From positions 1,040,259-1,104,258 of the forward strand of contig JAWRVZ010000178.1 of NCBI GenBank assembly GCA_037043235.1: a DNA stretch of 64,000 nucleotides. Reading direction: 5' to 3'. The first letter of the stretch is position 1. The number at the start of each line of letters is the position of its first letter. The translations under genes were made by a program, and so were the position numbers. Source of the stretch: Rhodeus uyekii (taxonomy: Eukaryota > Chordata > Actinopteri > Cypriniformes > Acheilognathidae). The notes beneath the pieces are model-generated. The model was not told the origin of the DNA. It made no database searches and saw only the letters and a program-made list of their open reading frames with translations. Positions 26,262 through 38,802 of the stretch are shown piece by piece.

Positions 26262-26450
26262 GTGCTGAACGTAAACTACCGTGATGAAGATTACACAATA
26301 TTCGGCTTCCTTCAGCGATTTCGTTTGAACCCCGAAGTGGTCAGCGACTTGACAGCAGAACTACTTGCTGTTTGTAAACACTTTGAAAGACCGAACGCAT
26401 TAGTCACCCCTCTCATGCGTCTGCCCGCATTTATCAGCAAGGGGGCTTAA
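26262..26450 (+). pseudogene. Possible N-terminal fragment of a PIF/Harbinger-type transposase
   Basis: A 62-codon frame contains FGFLQRFRLNPEVVSDLTAE, then NALVTPLMRLPAFISKGA before a stop. The F-x-x-R-F-R-L-x-x-E-x-V-x-x-L pattern, followed by a P-L-x-x-L-x-A-x-x-x-x-x-G-A stretch, resembles the helical N-terminus of HARBI1-like transposases. No catalytic DDE region follows and no inverted ends were found. Similarity is judged by eye; a chance frame is a real alternative. Confidence 0.3.
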
Positions 26451-26586
26451 CTGAAATCCTTGTCTTAAAAAAACAGCCGGCATTTCATTAGTCACCTAAA
26501 TGCACACAAAATATTTCAAAATGACAAATTCAAAACGTGTAACTAATTTCACAGCTGCTTGAGGTAGTCTCTTGAGTGATATGACA

Positions 26587-26606
26587 GTGTGTGTGTGTGT
26601 GTGTGT
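26587..26606 (+). repeat. (GT)10 microsatellite
   Basis: Read directly. Confidence 0.95.
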
Positions 26607-26609
26607 TTG

Positions 26610-28160
26610 TATCCCTGTGGAGCTGGAATGCAAATGACAGAATTGGCTGTATCTCCTGTAGAAGGGGAAGTAAGTCATTTTGTAGCAGCTGTGTTTGAAG
26701 CTGCTGGGGGGGAAAGGGACAGACTACCTCAGTGCAGGACAAAAAAGCAAGGGTTTGTGTTTGTAACTTTGAGACAAAAGGCAGAATTAGTAAAAGGAAT
26801 TACCAGAAGTGTTAAGCAATAGCAGGTTAAAAAGCCTAATGTTTGGTTTGACAGGAAAGAAATGATTCAGCCAACTTTTGATTGATTGTTCAAGTGCTAA
26901 AAGGTTCATAAGTCTATCTGAAAAACAAATGAAAGAGAAAATGACTTAAGAGAAAGGCTCCAGAATGAGTGTATGACAGGAATTAAAAATAAATAGCGTG
27001 TCACGCTGGGCGAGAGAATAGAAAAGCTAGGGGTCAGGGTAAAGAGCGATGGAGGGGGTTACATGAGCCCCTTTATTGTCAAAGTCAAATGCGGCTAGTT
27101 GCTGTGACAACATGCAAATGATATGCAAACGAGTGGAACATTTGGGAGGAGGGTTGGTTGTCAGGGTGATGTTGTCATGGCGACCCCCAGTGATGCACAA
27201 CGGAAGAACACAAACAGGCAGGAGGGCTGCGCAGGGGACTGCCAGAGTCGCATTCAAAGAAAGCGTTTGGAGATGAAGAGATTATGGAGCAAAGAACTGG
27301 ACAGGAGACATAGTGGAGGGTGGGATGTAATGAGATATGAATATATAATTTAGGAAATTGAAAGGGGGTGAGGTCAGGGACAGAATGATCATATCGTCCA
27401 AAGCTTTCAATCCTTCACTCATTTTCACAGCGATATCATCACACTGTTTTTGGTCAGTCTCTGATGGCAGGCACCTTCTACACTTGGAAGGTAGATGAGT
27501 GGAAGAAAGAGAGAAACAGGCTTTACTTTTCTGGGTGGGAGAAATTGAGTTGTGAAACGAATGTGTTAGGATTACAGCAGATGAAAAAGAAAACTTTCTG
27601 AGAGTTTGTCACAATGTCACAATTTCAACACTCGATAGATTTCGAGAACAAAATTGAAACAAGATTTAACATTTGCTTTCCTTAGTCGTTGGGCAGTTTA
27701 TGAGAATAATATCATAATGCTACTTTACAACTTTTATTGTTAGGCTGCACAATTAATCATATTTTAATCACAATCTCAGATTTAAAGCATAATCGTCTGT
27801 AACATTTTTCCCTCAAGCTTTTTATCTTGAAAGTGTTTTTGTTTTTTTCATGTGACATTTCCGTTATTTTTCATTGGTAACAAAACCTTCACAAGCTTTA
27901 ACTCTTTGAGTTGCTAGATTCCAAGAGTTTAAATTTTCTCTTATATTTTCTCTTATAAATATATCCAAACATACATACTGACTATATTGTTTGCAACTGT
28001 GGTCAATGAATAAATGCCCTTTAGGAACGTCTTAAAGTCTTTTTGTTTTTATAGAAAAATAACACAATTTGTTGAGTTAATATTAGGAATTGCACTGTTT
28101 TAGCTTTTGAGAGAAGCTTCTTAAGGTTTAACAAATTTTCATAATGTAGAGAGTGTTTAT
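26610..28160. other. Unique stretch with a candidate enhancer at 27060-27190
   Basis: No supported gene. The 27060-27190 block carries CTTTATTGTC (SOX-like), an octamer ATGCAAAT at 27112-27119, a near-octamer ATATGCAAAC at 27121 and an RFX-like site at 27171. Confidence 0.35.
27171..27184 (+). promoter_or_regulatory. RFX-like palindromic motif
   Basis: GTTGTCATGGCGAC differs from the RFX palindrome GTTGCCATGGCAAC at two positions. Motif only; binding is unproven. Confidence 0.4.
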
Positions 28161-28163
28161 TTA

Positions 28164-28541
28164 CAGTAATCTCTCGCCACTTCGCGGTTTAAGTTTCGCG
28201 GCCTCAGTGCTTTGCGGAATTTTCAAAAATATTCATTGAAAAATACGAATTAAAAAATACTGCCATATCGCCAGCCGTATTGCAGAAACCAGCGTTGTTT
28301 TATCGTGATTCGAGAGAAACGGTTTCCCAGGATGCCAGACAAAGAGAGAAATTCTCTCAGAGGCTTTGTACACACCCACGACACTCAGACAAGACACGTG
28401 ATTGGCTCCCGGCGTGAGATTTGACGAATGAGAGCACGAGTGGATGTATTCCGTGAGCTGATTGGCTGATCCTACTTCGCAGATTTTCACCAATGTTGGG
28501 TGTTCCGGTCCACATAAACCGCAATAAACGAGGGATTACTG
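28164..28541. mobile_element. Tigger-like (Tc1/mariner) MITE, copy 2
   Basis: It starts CAGTAATCTCTCGCCACTTC and ends AATAAACGAGGGATTACTG, with TA on both sides (28162-28163, 28542-28543). Length 378 bp, no transposase. The body shares long stretches with copy 1 at 23703, for example GAGGCTTTGTACACACCCAC. The minus-strand frames through both copies are alike only because the DNA is homologous. Confidence 0.85.
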
Positions 28542-28909
28542 TATATGGTAAATATAACAAACCTGCAAACTAGAGGTTACATAAACTCTGCATCGGTGTT
28601 GATGTTCTTTGATTCCTATTTACGTGAAAGTGCGATAATTCCTCTGAAATGTAAAAAGAACATTCTCAAATGATAACTTGATTTAATAGTCATAATTAGA
28701 GAAAAATAATTAATTAGTTAAATTATCTGTTCTAATTTAAACTGAATGCACATTTGATCATTATTACGTGTTCGTTTATTTTATTTTTCTAATTTCTGAC
28801 ATTTATATCAAATGTGTTTACATTAGTACCTTCTGACTACTTTGTATTAGCGATCCTGCTTGTCACAACATCTTATTTTATGGCACTGCTGCGTTTGCCG
28901 TTCATAGAG

Positions 28910-29900
28910 AGGAGATTTGCAGATACAGAATGAGCAGCTATGCGACGGGGGCACATGTGAGCCAATCATGCACAGAGGCGCTGTGGGACGGGGGAGAGGT
29001 GAATGCAGGTCCGTGTTTTACAAATTGCTGCTAAAACTGAAGCAGGCAAAGGTTGAGTGAGAGATGTACAAACGACGAGAGAGAGAAAGTATCGGAGAGA
29101 GTACAGATTGCTCACAGCAAGAGATGTTCTCTTTGTACTCCAGATCGCAGCGCGGGTGTGTAGCTGCCTCTCCGGCGGGCATCCCGCTGCCCGGTCCATC
29201 CCCGACTACACGCGTGGGCAACAGCACTTTATCACCAGCATGTACATGTGCTTGCGGAGTCTCAGCTTCCTGATGGTTCCATTCCAGCCCCCCTGCTATC
29301 TCTCTGCACCCGAAAAACCCATCTAGTGGTATTGGCAATGCACAACTCTATTCATTAAACAAAGCAACTCAGACGCGGGGAGAGAATGAATCACAGCCTA
29401 ACTACTGTGAGAGGTGAGGAATCCCACTGTAGACGAAGCATGCGAGCGCTCCCGCTGACCGTCTTCGTCTCAGAGACGGGCTGAAGCCCCACTGTAGTGG
29501 CTGACAGGTCGCAGAGGCCACACATCACACGCCACCAACCACCAGCCAGGTTAAACAAAGACTCGAATGCAGCGGGTTCCCACTGACTGCATGAAAAATC
29601 ACCCGCAGTATTTCCTGTACCGTGTGTGCTGTTTTCATCTCTCTCTCTGTTTGTCACCATCTTTTCCCTTTTGCTTTTGTCTTCTGAGGCTGTTTCCTCT
29701 TCTTGGCTCCTCTGTCGTTTCATTTGTTCCCACCAGAACGGATCTGGAGAGCTGACCGGGGGGTTTGGCGAACCGGCAGAGGAACCGCTGGCTCTCTAAA
29801 CACTCTTCACACTCGCTGAGATTAGAAGGCTAATCAGGAAGCCCTTTCTCAGGCACCTGCGAGCCCCCTCCAGTAGATTGGGTTGTTTGTTGTTAGTTAG
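28910..29900. other. CpG-richer, frame-dense block
   Basis: Base composition rises in GC and CpG compared with both flanks. A CCAAT motif sits at 28961-28965 within GAGCCAATCATG. Overlapping frames of 62-110 codons occur on both strands (for example 29057-29326 + and 29018-29338 -), but none shows a family I recognise. It could be a conserved regulatory element, an alternative promoter or first exon, or an old repeat. Confidence 0.3.
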
Positions 29901-30804
29901 CTCCACATTAGGAGAAGTTAACTGCAATTACATTCGGCTGCCTGCGGGGGTCAGCCAGGTTGCTCCTCATTAACTCCAACTTCTTTCAGTTGTTGTTTTT
30001 CCTTTCTCCTGCCTCTTTCTCACTCTTTTCCCTTTTCTAGGTCACATCAGAGACAACAATTAAGGGGAGAAGAATAGGCAAGGGATGGGAGGAGAGGAGA
30101 AACATTTTTTTGTTTGGCATATTGCGGGCGAACACAATGGCATCAGTGTGCTCGCAACAGGAGAAGGACTTTCACGCCACACCAGCGGGGCAACGTGCTT
30201 ATTCATCTTCACTCTGGTGGTCAAGGGCTTTTGAATAGATGGAAATAACGTAGGAGGGCGGTTAAAAAGGAGAAATATGTCAAAAATTTCAAGCCTTAAT
30301 TCTTTGAGTCTCCGCGTCGGCTTGTCTATCTATGTGGGCGTGTGTGTGATGTATAATTGTATGTGTGAATGCATGGCAGGACAGAGAACAATGTGAACAA
30401 TTTGGGCCTGACATCATCAGAAAGCTGCATGTCAGAATAATCGCTTCAGATGCTTTCAGATGCAAAGACTATGAGCCAACAAACATAGACACTCACTGTG
30501 AGTGCAACATAAATGCAAATATCATCGATCACAGAGTCACAGAGAAAGAAACTAGAGACACAAACACACTTGATTATTCATCACTCCTTCATCACTGGAT
30601 GGTGACTCAACAATTGCTCATCGATGAGACGGCAAATATTGACGTGTAATCTGTTCATTCAAGACAAGTCCTCTCAGTTAAGCTATTGACCATTTAAAAT
30701 GACTAGTTGAAGCCATCGTAGTGCTGTTTTTTTTAAGTATCCTGGTTTACTTTTATTTGTAACAGAACATCATCAATCTGAAACCATCTGACATGGTTTT
30801 TATG

Positions 30805-30808
<4 letters not shown>

Positions 30809-30844
<36 letters not shown>
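30809..30844 (+). repeat. (GT)18 microsatellite
   Basis: Read directly. Confidence 0.95.
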
Positions 30845-30845
<1 letters not shown>

Positions 30846-33800
30846 CTGTCTTTCCTCACCAGCTGTAAGCACTCATGATAGCATGATAAATGATAAATAC
30901 ACAGTTCAGTAACTCTTCATAGAGCTGAGTAGTAAAGCTCAAGATGGCCTCCATTCAGGCTTCTCTAATGAAAAGACCAACATATCTAGTCACAAGCATC
31001 TGTTGTGGTTTGAATTCTGAACTCCAGAAAAAGATGCTGGTGTGTTGGTTAGTGATATGACAGCCAGACTGATGTTTGGCCATTGTAGAACCAGCAAAAG
31101 TGGTCCTTCTGCCTAAGTTTTTCATTTCCAAAATCTACCGACAACCTTGCCAATGGATAATGGACAGTTTCTGTTGTTTAAAAAAAATATTGTGCACATT
31201 TTATAATTGTGTGTGTGTGTGTGGTGCTATTGATTATATTGTATCATATTATTATGATTTTCTTCACATAAAAAATATAGCATGTCAATTTTAGGTTACT
31301 GTACATTTCAGCTTCGTAGGTGAACACCATGGATTTCCAGGAGCTACTCAACCAAATTGACAATAACCAGCATAGAAATTCATTCTGGTTTTGGTTGGTC
31401 AGAAGTATTCATACTCAGTGCCTCATTTCTCTTTGGCTTAGTCTCACTCTCACCTTATATTTTTAATGGATGTCCCTCCTCACAGCCACCTCTTTCTCTT
31501 GAATGCACCATCGTTACTGTGCTCCGGATGAGGTTTCATTGACAGTCGGCTGCTGGGTTCTACAATAACAGTGGTAACATTTCTGGGCTCCTGAGGGCCC
31601 CAAATCTGAGTTTGAGAATGTGTGCTAAGCAGTATTGATTGTGCACAGAGACGAGCGAGCATATTTCTCATCCTGCTGTGATCTCTGTGCCCCTGGTGCT
31701 CTTTGTGGTAGATATATGAGGTCCTGTAAAGGTACTGATGTGAAGCCTGACACGTAATTCAAATTTTCTCTGTGGCTCTGTGGACCGTCTGCTGTTCAGG
31801 AAATCTCTGTCTATATATGTGTGTATCTGTTCGGGTCATGAGATAAAAAGTTGGTGTGGGTGAGCATGTACGTTTGTGTGTTTCTACCTTGTCACCTCCT
31901 ACCAGCTGCTGTCTTTCTATTTTTCTTTCGCTGTCCTCTGCCTGAACTCGGCGCTCAGCATCGCCACTGCCTGACACCTTCGCCATACTAATGACAGTGA
32001 GGTGATGGAGAGAGAGCAATAGAGGGTGTAGGGATGGATGAGTAAATCAGAAGGAGAGAATGGACTGTGCACATTAGAATTAAATTATCTTTGTGTTGGA
32101 AACCGATAAACTAGGATTGGCTTACGCTTTTAAATATGGAGACCGGGTTAGTTGTCACATTTGTCATTTAAGCATTTGTATTACATAAGTGTGTTTTCTT
32201 GACCCGATGTTTTGTTTCAAACATCTAGTTCAAAATCAAAATCATGGTTTCAAACATCTAGTTCAAAAATGTAATCATTTTTTGTGATTTTTGTCAAACT
32301 TTTTTAATTTTATTTTGCAATTGGATGTTGGATAAACATTTAGAAGAACTTAGAAGATACCAAATGTTTAATAATACTCTTAAATGTAATCTTTAGTAGA
32401 TCTCAAATGATCATCTATTTTATATTCTACACATTTTAATGTTGTGATGCCAAAATGCCCTTTATTTATTTATTTTTTGAATTTGTAACATTTCTTAGTT
32501 TTGATTAAAAAAAGAAATGTAACAAAATGGTGTAGAATATCAGTATTACAGTATTATAATTTTAATGTGAGTTCATCCCTAGTATTTTTCATAATTGTCT
32601 GGTTGACGTATTTTGTACATGTATTAAATGACAGATTCCATTGTGACATCTCACCAATTTGCACACAACTGTATATAAAATAAATTGTTCATAAAAAGTA
32701 AACCCAAGGCATCATGATGCATCCAGATTTGCCGGAACAATTACCATTTATCAAGGCAAAAAATTACCAGTATCTTTTCTATATTCCTTTTTACTTATTT
32801 AGTTTTAGTAACACAAATTAATCTACTATTTTGATAGCTTATTGTTCATGGGATACTTGATGTGTGAACTGCATTATGACATCTTTGTATATTTTAGGGA
32901 TATTTTATCTCGGATATAGTTTTAATAAGTGTAAATAAAGTTAGTACTTTGAAATTCTTTGTTCAGACAACCATGTTCGGTTAGGACAACATTTGGCAGA
33001 ATTCAGTTTTTCCTAACATGGGTTTTTAAACTAATTTACATTTTATTAGTATTTGTGACTCAAAGTCCAGTCAACTGGAAAATATGTAGTAACTTTTTTA
33101 CAGTTCAGTGCATGTTCAGTGAATCTTTTCCCCTGACAATATTGGCAGAAATGTTCTACAGCTATTTTGTAGCCAAGATATTAATGCATGTGCCTATACA
33201 GACACTGACCTTCAAAACAAAGTCTACCCTGAACAATATTCAATGGAGTAAATGAGTGTGACACCAAGCCCCAGTGTCCCAGAGCTCTCTATGTTCTCTT
33301 TGTGTGTGTACTTGGAAGAAATATTAAAGAAAAAATAAGAAATAAAAATGTGTTGTAGATTAAGCCCAGAGCCGTTGTATTTTCTGATCACAGCGGAACG
33401 ACTCAGGGGACCGACTCACCTGATTGGCCAAGAGAGCTGGTGTGTGGCCGGAGCACAGAGGCGTGTGCGCCTACTGATAGGCAGTTGCTTGGCGACTGTG
33501 TGCTTTATGCTAAATGACATTACAGTCAGTGATTGATGCAGCTAGTGCCCAGCTGTGCATGAAGAAAGGAGAGAAAGAGGGAGAGAGAAATGAGCAGAAA
33601 AATGGGGAGAGAGAGAGAGAGAGAGAAAGGGAGAAGGGATTTGTCCGCCTGGCTCATGCTATAGTAGAAGAGGTGTAATAACTATAATTACGGCACATTT
33701 TAACGTATTAAACTTATTAATTAACACATTAAACCCATTAAAAGAGATTGATACCACACCTACAGCTAGGAGCTTAGTTGAATCTGTGAGTGTACATTTA

Positions 33801-34041
33801 AATTACATGTTTGTGAGTTTAAATTTGAGTTTAAACTTTATATACAGTTTTTTTTACAGGACAAACAGATTAAATTGTGCATTATTGGTGTGAAATGATA
33901 GTTTGGAGCTCTGTATGTAGAGTCAAACTAATGAGCCTTGTGATTAATACACGCAAACGCAGACACAAAAATAGAAGTCTTTGGTGCAAAGAGATGCACA
34001 CAGCCAAGATGTTAGGATAGTAGAGCAGAAGGGGAGATGGA

Positions 34042-34045
<4 letters not shown>

Positions 34046-34075
<30 letters not shown>
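34046..34075 (+). repeat. (GT)15 microsatellite
   Basis: Read directly. Confidence 0.95.
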
Positions 34076-34077
<2 letters not shown>

Positions 34078-35356
34078 GTGGGAGATAATAATGCTTTTGA
34101 ACAGCCAAGATGTTCTGTGTTCTTGGCTGCTGACTATCTGATAGCAACAGCTTGAGTTTGACAAGAAGCTTTGTAGTAAAAAATACGAGTGCATTATTTA
34201 TCAAAGAACACCTGTATGCTGAGGTCACCTTGCTTAGAAACTGTCCACTTCCTCTTAATGATGAAGATGGGAAAGAAATGCTTGGAGAGGAAAAGTGGAT
34301 GATGAAACTTCGAAATGCTGAAGTGTTTAGTTCTGTGTGTATGTGTTGTGTAATGTTTTTAAATGCTTTTTGTTGCGGTTTAATGTGCGAGTCCAGAAAT
34401 CTCCAAGTGTGTGAACATCATCTCTGAGACTAATAATTTCCTTAGGTTTTTTTTTAACAATAAAAAGAACTGCACTGATGTACTTTAATACAGGTCTCTT
34501 GTGATGTCTGTGCTGCTGGAGGCTATGGTTGCCAGCACTCATCTCTCATGAATAAATCATGTGAATTACTGCTTTATTACAAAATCTTTTACTGTTTATG
34601 GTGTTGTTTGTGTTGGTGTTCTTTTAAGTCATACGTTATAGAGCACATCTTTGTTCTTAAATATGTGTTTGAATGTCTCCTTCATTGTGCTATGCGTAAA
34701 TCATTGCTTGGAAAGTTTTCATCTCTCAAAATAGTCTGCTTGACAAATGTTTCTTTAGCTTCTAATGTCTGTTATTGGTGTGAGAGAGATAATCACCCAA
34801 TGTGTGACCAGAGATTTCTTTGCATTATGGAGAAGTAATGAATTACTGTAAAGGTTTAAATAGTACAAATATGATGCAATTTTTTTACAATTTAAAATGC
34901 CTGTTCTTTTGATCTAATACACACAGGCTTGGTTTTTTCAAAAGCATCCCTGATACCAAAATCCCAAAACATTTGAATGGTAATGAGTGTACAATGTAAA
35001 TAGCACAGTTATTTGTTTTTAAATGTTTATTTTTCTGTTTTTCCTCATTATTTCCAAACCATTAGGATATTTCAACAGCTTCGAATGAGTAAACTAGACT
35101 TCAATCTGCTTATACTAAAGACAGAGACAGTATACTCGTAGACACCGGAACGGACAGTTAAAAACAGCCAGTTACCTTTTTGGTAGAGGCATTGTAATAT
35201 ATCTTAATGAATGAAAGTCCTATCTTACAGTTAATAGAGACAATACTTGTTTGTTTATTACGTGATATGATTTTAAGAAGATAAATTCAAATTTAAATTT
35301 AAATTCTGGTGTAAAATGTCACACGGGGGGATTTTTTTTAAAACATTTTTTAATTA

Positions 35357-37206
35357 GGGGCCAAGCACCGAAGGTGCGGAGGCACCTATTGTTTTTGTTC
35401 CGGTTCTTATTATTATTATTCTTCCGCTTCCGCTTCCGCCATTGGAGTCTATGGCAGGCCATAGAACCGTTTGCGGGAAAATGATGAAATTTGGCACACT
35501 GATAGAGGACAAGCCAATCATTGACCATAGCAAATTTGAAGTCTCTAACTCAATGTCTCAACTGTCCAAAGTTGCACTAACGTTTACGTAAATAACTTTT
35601 GAACCGTATGTCCTAGAAAAAAAATTATTTCGTTCACTGATTCCTTGGCTCAAGACGATTCGATTGCACCCTATGACGTCATTTTCTGTCATGACAATTT
35701 TCCCGCCATTTTGAATTTTACGAAAAACCTACTTTTTCGAACTCCTCCTAGGCCGTTTGTCCGATTTTCACGAAAATTGAACCACATCATCTCCAGACTA
35801 TGCGTACAAAATGTTATTAAAAGAAAGTTGATTTGTCAAACCGTTTACGAATAACTTGCGAAATAATTCGACAAAATGGCCGCAGAAATGAAAGCGAGGC
35901 TTTATCTCCGCAACGCATTAGCGTATTCTGACCAAACTTGGTGTGTGTTATGGCAATGATGGTCTGAGGCTACCTGCGGAGATTTGGCGCTCTGCCCCCT
36001 AGTGGTCTGGAGATATGAAAAAGTGAAATATTTGCTTATAACTTCTGAACGCTTCGACCAAAAATCATAAAACTGGTCTCGTTAGATTCAGGGCATCATG
36101 CCGAGTCGTGCGATACTAAATTTTCCCATATCGGCCATTTTGAGGGTCGGCCATTTTGAATTTTGTCATAAATTGCTATATTTAACAAACACATTGGCGT
36201 ATCATTACGAAACTCGATATGTGTCTTCGGCATCTGGGCCTGATACAACACAAAAAGTTTCGAGGCAGCGCCACCTTGTGGTCAAAAGTTATAAACAAAT
36301 TTACAAAAATGCTAATAACTTTTGAACACGTTAACCTATGGTAAAATACGTTGTCTTTATACGTTCCTTGGGTCAAACCGAGAACACAGATACCAAATTT
36401 GTCATAGTCGGCCAAACTTCCTGTCCGCCATGTTGTTTTTCTTTAAAAACCTACTTTTTCGAACTCCTCCCACACCGTTTGTCCATTTTAAACCAAAATT
36501 GAATCATAACATCTTCAGACCATGCTGACAAAAAGTTATTAAAATAAAGTTGATTCGTCAAACAGGTTTCGATAAAATTGCGAACGAATTTGACCAAATG
36601 GCCACCAAATAAAGCGAGGCTATATCTCCGCAACGCATTAGCGTATTCTGACCAAACTTTCTGTGTGTCATGTCAATCATGATCTGAGGCTACCTGCAGA
36701 GTTTTGGTGCTCTGCCCCCTAGTGGTCAGGAGATATATAAATACTGACATTTTTGATTATAACTCCTGAACGCTTTGTCCAAAAATCATGAAACTGCTGT
36801 CTTTAGATTCAGTGCATCATGCCGAGTCCTGCGATACCAAATTTTCCCATATCGGCCATTTTCAGCATCAGCCATTTAGAATTTTGTCATGAAATGCTAT
36901 GCTTAACAAACACATGACTTTAAAGCTGTATGTCAGCAATGCTTTACCCTATTGACATCAAACTTTGCATGTGTCAATGTCACCTCACTCTGGATAAACC
37001 ACGTGATTTGACATATCAGTTTGGTTACAGCGCTGCCTGTTGGTCAAACGTGATAAACCGTTAAATCGAATTACTAAAGACCGTATTGATGATTTTTCAG
37101 CCATTTAGACTGAAGTCATATTGAAATGTCTTTAGATGCTTCCTGTCGGCATGACATTTAATGCCTTCTTTGTGCTTGGCCCCGTCATGGCTGCTTGCAG
37201 CTATAT
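35357..37206. mobile_element. Large unclassified teleost repeat with inverted ends
   Basis: The left end GGGGCCAAGCACCGAAGGTG and the right end GTGCTTGGCCCC (37172-37183) carry an exact 12-bp inverted match. The right end is followed by GTCATGGCTGCTTGCAGCTA. Inside are TTATTATTATTATTCTTCCG, CGGCCATTTTGA phrases and two diverged copies of a roughly 720-bp unit (for example ATCTCCGCAACGCATTAGCG at 35910 and 36630). I recognise the ends from widespread fish repeats but cannot name the class. No long transposase or RT frame is present. Confidence 0.65.
35720..37120. repeat. Internal tandem duplication, unit about 720 bp
   Basis: ACCTACTTTTTCGAACTCCT at about 35727 recurs at about 36449. GCGAGGC at 35894-35900 recurs at 36614-36620, exactly 720 bp later. 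CTCTGCCCCCTAGTGGTC recurs in each unit. The copies have diverged by substitutions and small indels, so the duplication is old and belongs to the repeat family. Confidence 0.8.
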
Positions 37207-37532
37207 TCATGAAATTACGATTGTTTTGCATTAAGTGCAGTTACTAATAGGCCTAATATTACGTGTTTATTTATAAGTTTGACCGTAAAGCACTGAGCTT
37301 GAGTTGAGAATTTGAGATGCAGATAAAATTTAACAAAAGCAAAGAGAAAATGTAAATATCCTACACTTATTAAATTTACTATAGTTCTCTTAGTATCAAA
37401 CTGAAGTAATCTACAGCTTCAGTGGTTGTAGAAGGAGTTCTCTTTACTTGCTTTCTGTGTAAAAATAAATTCTTTAATGAGACTTTGTGAATTCATACTA
37501 AATATTAGGGAGTGGAAATGGGAAAATAAATA

Positions 37533-38155
37533 CTGTATTTTCCCGCATATATCCCACAGACGTAGATAATCCGCACCCTCTCATAACCCGCGGGTTTTGG
37601 GGTTTTGAGTAAAAAATCATTGGCATAACCCGCAACCATACATTGATTAACTTTTTTGTGCATGTTCACATTGTCTACCATTACACAGTGCTTGAGCTGT
37701 GCCTCAACTACAAGCTACATACTGGTAAACGTGGACATTTCTAAATAATCTTGAATTCTTGTGTAGTGTAGATTCGAGTTTAAATTATTTATTTCTCTTT
37801 AATTAAAAAAATGCCAAAACGAAAGTCTTACACAGCCGACTTCAAGCTAACTGCCATTGCGTATGTTAAAGTGCATGGCAATAGAGCCACGGATTCAAAA
37901 TGTTATCCCGAAATGTTGATTTGGTCCTGATACTGTAAGTTGTTGTGAAGTCACTGTAGTAGAATAAAATCCAATCCTAGCAAAAAAACCTAGAAGAATA
38001 TATAAGTTATGTAGTAATTTTTTTTCAAACAATATATTGAAATACTATTACGTGTAAAAAATTTGTGATATAGCCCGCACCATTATAAAACCCGCACCCC
38101 CTGTGGGGATTGTAAAATCTGGTATAATATGCGGGATATATGCGGGAAAATACGA
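37533..38155 (+). mobile_element. Pogo/Tigger-like DNA transposon, internally deleted
   Basis: The left end CTGTATTTTCCCGCATATAT is the near-inverse of the right end ATATATGCGGGAAAATACGA, with TA on both sides (37531-37532, 38156-38157). Length 623 bp. It keeps the start of a transposase gene (37811-37930). A second set of CCCGC phrases lies inside each end (CCGCACCCTCTCATAACCCG near the left; ATTATAAAACCCGCACCCCC near the right), as sub-terminal repeats. The right part recurs in the tandem duplicate at 39477. Confidence 0.75.
37811..37930 (+). pseudogene. Pogo-like transposase N-terminus, truncated
   Basis: The 39-codon frame begins MPKRKSYTADFKLTAIAYVK and continues VHGNRAT. That K-R-x-S-Y-T-x-D-F-K-L-x-x-I-x-Y-x-x-x-x-G-N-R-A pattern is the first part of the Brinker-type DNA-binding helix-turn-helix found at the start of pogo/Tigger-like transposases and domesticated relatives such as POGK. 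The frame then runs into unrelated codons and a stop. The second helix, the CENP-B-type domain and the DDE catalytic domain are missing, because the element is internally deleted. An AATAAA follows at about 37963. Inactive. Confidence 0.7.
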
Positions 38156-38289
38156 TAAATGCTCCTCTACTCTTTCTTTTCTTTTTCTTTTTATAAAATA
38201 AAAGTGTTTGTTTGCTACTAGGTGTTTAAACTTTTAGTTTTACAAATCGTCACATTAAATATAACATTAAAATTGCATAATATTTAGAG

Positions 38290-38376
38290 CTTTGAAGTAC
38301 TGGGAAAAAGTGTGAAACAATTGAAAGCCCTTGAAAAGTGCTTGAATTTCACTCCCAAAAGGTTGTACAAACCCTG
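38290..38376. mobile_element. Right end of a hAT-like element (unit 1)
   Basis: CTTGAAAAGTGCTTGAATTT, then GGTTGTACAAACCCTG, ending at 38376, is the inverse of a hAT-type terminus CAGGGTTTGTACAACC that I recognise from fish repeats. The partner end was not located. The same end recurs at 40050-40136 in unit 2. Confidence 0.5.
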
Positions 38377-38802
38377 AGATGAATAATGTAAAAAAACAAA
38401 AAAAAACAACTTCAAATATTTTCCCCCCAATATTTGTGGATTTAAAGGCCTTCTATAACTTGTTCATTCATGGCACAACATTTCCACATCAGGGAATTCT
38501 GAGCTGAATATGAATCCTTCTCACTAGATCTCGCAGCGATGTTATTAATACTGCTGTGTATTCAAACGCTTTCTCACTGGATCTCCCAGCACTGTGTATC
38601 GTAACAGTGTCGCGTGAACGGGATCGGCCCATGAGTAAAACCTGTTCTGAGCTCACTCTGCTCTATCTATTATTGCGCCAAGCTGATAAACGGTGTGCGC
38701 TGTGCAGCTCAAATGAGCAGCACGGTTTTGTTTGCCATTTGTAGCTGAAATGGCAGCTCTTATCATTTGGCCAACATGGTGTTGGCACCAGTTTGACCGT
38801 TA

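Larger units (their letters stand above)
30000..35340. other. Mostly unique stretch
   Basis: No gene is supported. Short AT-rich frames only. A 33-bp-offset duplication of GTTTCAAACATCTAGTTCAA occurs at 32214 and 32247. Two GT arrays are listed separately. Confidence 0.4.

Noticed and set aside
29018..29338. Minus frame of 106 codons in CpG-richer DNA
   Set aside because: No domain, overlapped by two + frames; kept only as an unexplained block.
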